From contig CANQNH010000009.1 of NCBI GenBank assembly GCA_947625165.1, positions 1-32,963 on the forward strand: a stretch of 32,963 bases of DNA, written 5' to 3'. The notes under the pieces are model-generated. The model saw only the letters and a program-made list of their open reading frames with translations, did no database searches and was not told where the DNA came from. Of this stretch, positions 31,328 through 32,963 are shown piece by piece. Positions within the stretch are counted from its first letter, which is position 1. Each line of letters starts with the position of its first letter. This DNA comes from an uncultured Clostridia bacterium. Its GTDB lineage: Bacteria > Bacillota > Clostridia > Christensenellales > UBA1242. A program made the position numbers and the translations under genes.

Positions 31328-32686
31328 TCACATCTCAAAATCTTTTTGTTTTTCTTTTCGTTTTTGCCTGCGGATAAGTTCGAGTTGTAGTTCCAATTCT
31401 TCGTCAGACATCTCTTCAAAATGATTTTGTTCTTCTTTTTCTGTTTCTTGTTGCGTGCTTTTGATTTTATCGTTTAGTTTGTCGGTGGCTTCTCGCACAT
31501 ATTCGCTGTTGACGGAATTATAAACAGTGATTGTGGTTTTGACATCTTTGTGTCCAAGAAGCTGTTGGATAACTTTTGGATTCTCGTTCATTTCAAACAA
31601 CATGTTTGAAAAGGTGTGCCTTAACGAATGGAAGTGAATTCCGCATTTATCAAGCCCATTTCTGCGTTTAAATCGGTCAAAAATTTGTCTTGTTCCAGAA
31701 TATGTGCGCACACTTCCGTCATCGTTTGCAAAAATAAAAGAAGTCGGTGCGATTAAGTTCGCTGTGACTTCTTTATTTGTTAGTTGTCTTTCAAATTGTT
31801 TTGTTCGCCATTCTTTAAGCGTTTGCACAACAATGTCTGTAATTGGTATTTCTCGAACAGAGCAGGTGGTCTTTGTATCGCCCACAACTGTCACTCTTGA
31901 AATAATATTTCCGTTGCTATCAAATTTGGGGACTTGTGTTATCGACCGTTCAATCTTCAATGTCTTGTTTTGCTCATCAAAGTTTTTCCACTTCAAAGCA
32001 ATCACTTCGCCAATGCGCAGTCCTGCAAACATCATACAAAAGCAAAGTGGCTTAATAAAGTTTGCCTCGTCTTCGTTTAAAGCCGCTATAAATTTATCTC
32101 TTATCTCCGGCGGCAGCGCTTTGTAATTTTCGTCTTCGTCATAGACTTTTCTGTCCTTTTTTGAAATTTTAATTCTTGCAACGGGATTTGTTTGCACCCA
32201 TTTGTTGTCAATCGCATAATCGAAAAATTGACTTATAAGATGTTTGTTTTTCTTGATAGTGTCCACTGAATATTCGTCTTCAATCATTTTATTTATCAAG
32301 CTTTGAACAGTGTAGGTGTCAATCTCATAAACTTTCATCTTACCAATGATTGGCGCGATGTGTAATTTGAAATTTCTGATGTTGCCTTCAAAAGTTCGCG
32401 GACTGACGCCACTCTTTTTGAATGTCAAAAGCCATTCAAGCATAAGTTCTTCAAAATTTTTCGTTTCAACAAGTTCATAAGAATTGCTTTTTATTCTTCC
32501 GCTTATCTCACTCAATTTCTTTGCCACATCGGTTTGATTGTCGCCATAAACATATTTGCGTTTCGGCTTGCCATCTTCGTCAAAGCCAACGGAAACATAG
32601 CCAACCCATCGACCGTCTTTTCTTTTGCAAATTGAGCCTTCGTTATTGGCTCTACGCGTTTTATTTACAACTTTGTTTTTAGCCAT
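31328..32686 (-). CDS. int: Tyrosine recombinase / integrase
   Basis: This 452-residue enzyme integrates and excises the mobile element. The N-terminal region (about 12-60) is an AP2-like arm-binding domain (EGSICKRKDGRWVGYVSVG), followed by a core-binding SAM-like domain (about 75-165) and the catalytic domain. The catalytic set is complete: Arg 224 (AGLRIGEV), Lys 272, His 353 and Arg 356 (HSLRHTF), His 379 (LGHKD), Tyr 389 (TVYNS). The tail after the Tyr is long and charged (about 60 residues, EQNHFEEMSDEELELQ). Length is usual for Tn916- and phage-type integrases of Firmicutes. The ATG at 32686 has GAGGTG upstream and overlaps the stop of the excisionase-like gene by 8 bp. It lies next to tRNA-Thr, as expected. 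Confidence 0.95.
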   Translation of the reverse strand: MAKNKVVNKTRRANNEGSICKRKDGRWVGYVSVGFDEDGKPKRKYVYGDNQTDVAKKLSEISGRIKSNSYELVETKNFEELMLEWLLTFKKSGVSPRTFEGNIRNFKLHIAPIIGKMKVYEIDTYTVQSLINKMIEDEYSVDTIKKNKHLISQFFDYAIDNKWVQTNPVARIKISKKDRKVYDEDENYKALPPEIRDKFIAALNEDEANFIKPLCFCMMFAGLRIGEVIALKWKNFDEQNKTLKIERSITQVPKFDSNGNIISRVTVVGDTKTTCSVREIPITDIVVQTLKEWRTKQFERQLTNKEVTANLIAPTSFIFANDDGSVRTYSGTRQIFDRFKRRNGLDKCGIHFHSLRHTFSNMLFEMNENPKVIQQLLGHKDVKTTITVYNSVNSEYVREATDKLNDKIKSTQQETEKEEQNHFEEMSDEELELQLELIRRQKRKEKQKDFEM

Positions 32687-32936
32687 TTTGCACCTCGCCA
32701 TTGTTATTTTTTGTTGTCAGCCAAGTGACGAAATTCAGCACACTGACAACTTGTCTTTTGCCAACTTTTGTTGTTGGAAAATCTTTGCTGCGTAGCAAAC
32801 TTCTCACATTATCTCTGCCGAGCCCTGTGATTTTAATAAGGTCCTCGCAGTCTAAAAAATCTTTGTTATATTTTTGCGAAATTCTGTCAACTTCGCTTTG
32901 TATTAAATTGTTTAAGTTAATTGTGTTTTCTTGCAT
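32679..32936 (-). CDS. xis: Excisionase-like small DNA-binding protein
   Basis: This 85-residue protein has a winged-helix, MerR/Xis-like centre (CEDLIKITGLGRDNVRSLL, then FPTTKVGKRQVVSVLNFVTWL), the HTH_17 pattern in which helix-turn-helix is followed by a wing with KVGKR. Such proteins bend DNA and direct the integrase towards excision. The ATG at 32936 has AAGGAG upstream. It overlaps int by 8 bp, so the two are co-translated. Its promoter lies beyond the window. A different regulator of the element is possible, but size and place fit Xis. Confidence 0.8.
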   Translation of the reverse strand: MQENTINLNNLIQSEVDRISQKYNKDFLDCEDLIKITGLGRDNVRSLLRSKDFPTTKVGKRQVVSVLNFVTWLTTKNNNGEVQNG

Positions 32937-32963
32937 TGTTGCTCCTTTTTTGTTAGTGATTTT

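Overview
The window is AT-rich chromosomal DNA from a bacterium of Firmicutes (Bacillota) type, probably an uncultured gut-type Clostridia or Bacilli lineage; I cannot place it further. The reasons are strong AGGAGG-like ribosome sites, near-consensus sigma-A promoters, intrinsic terminators, the secG-rnr-smpB-ssrA gene order, and an RF2 gene with the classical frameshift. TGA is a stop codon, so this is the standard bacterial code. Most genes are on the minus strand.

Layout. Positions 1-1407 hold a promoter reading off the left edge, two HD-domain hydrolase genes and tRNA-Pro(CGG). 1408-1621 is an intergenic stretch with three palindromic repeats at an exact 68-bp period. 1622-3927 holds a cytidylate kinase gene in which two complete kinase domains are fused in tandem, a GNAT acetyltransferase whose promoter is an almost identical copy of the kinase promoter, and tRNA-Gly(GCC). 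4291-9917 holds rmuC, a membrane-anchored DUF4097-like beta-repeat protein, a short alaS without the C-terminal C-Ala domain, and a small membrane protein. 10141-14487 holds a U32 tRNA-hydroxylation-type protein and prfB-tsaD-pnuC, a translation-centred gene run with an ATGA overlap. 14693-15478 is an orphan plus-strand gene with a perfect promoter. 15662-20951 holds an MFS transporter overlapping a Ca2+-type P-ATPase gene, and a membrane-anchored coiled-coil protein. 21065-24885 is the trans-translation and RNA-decay cluster (ssrA, smpB, rnr, secG, small membrane protein). 25085-30211 holds pyk, a second orphan gene with a perfect promoter, an nfeD-SPFH pair, and an unknown gene that looks leaderless.

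The right end (from about 30610) is the left boundary of an integrated element. A tRNA-Thr(GGT) gene is followed by four GGTGTCA repeats that look like integrase arm sites, a compact minus-strand transcription unit with two tiny ORFs and two terminators, then a tyrosine recombinase and an excisionase-like gene that overlap by 8 bp. The rest of the element lies outside the window. Upstream of the tRNA, a strong promoter drives a long structured leader that contains a decayed tRNA-Thr copy.

The parts I find most novel are the CMK-CMK fusion, the 68-bp-period palindromes, the leaderless-looking genes, the tRNA-Thr leader RNA and the small RNA/peptide unit beside the integrase. No database search was possible, so all family names come from motifs I can read.
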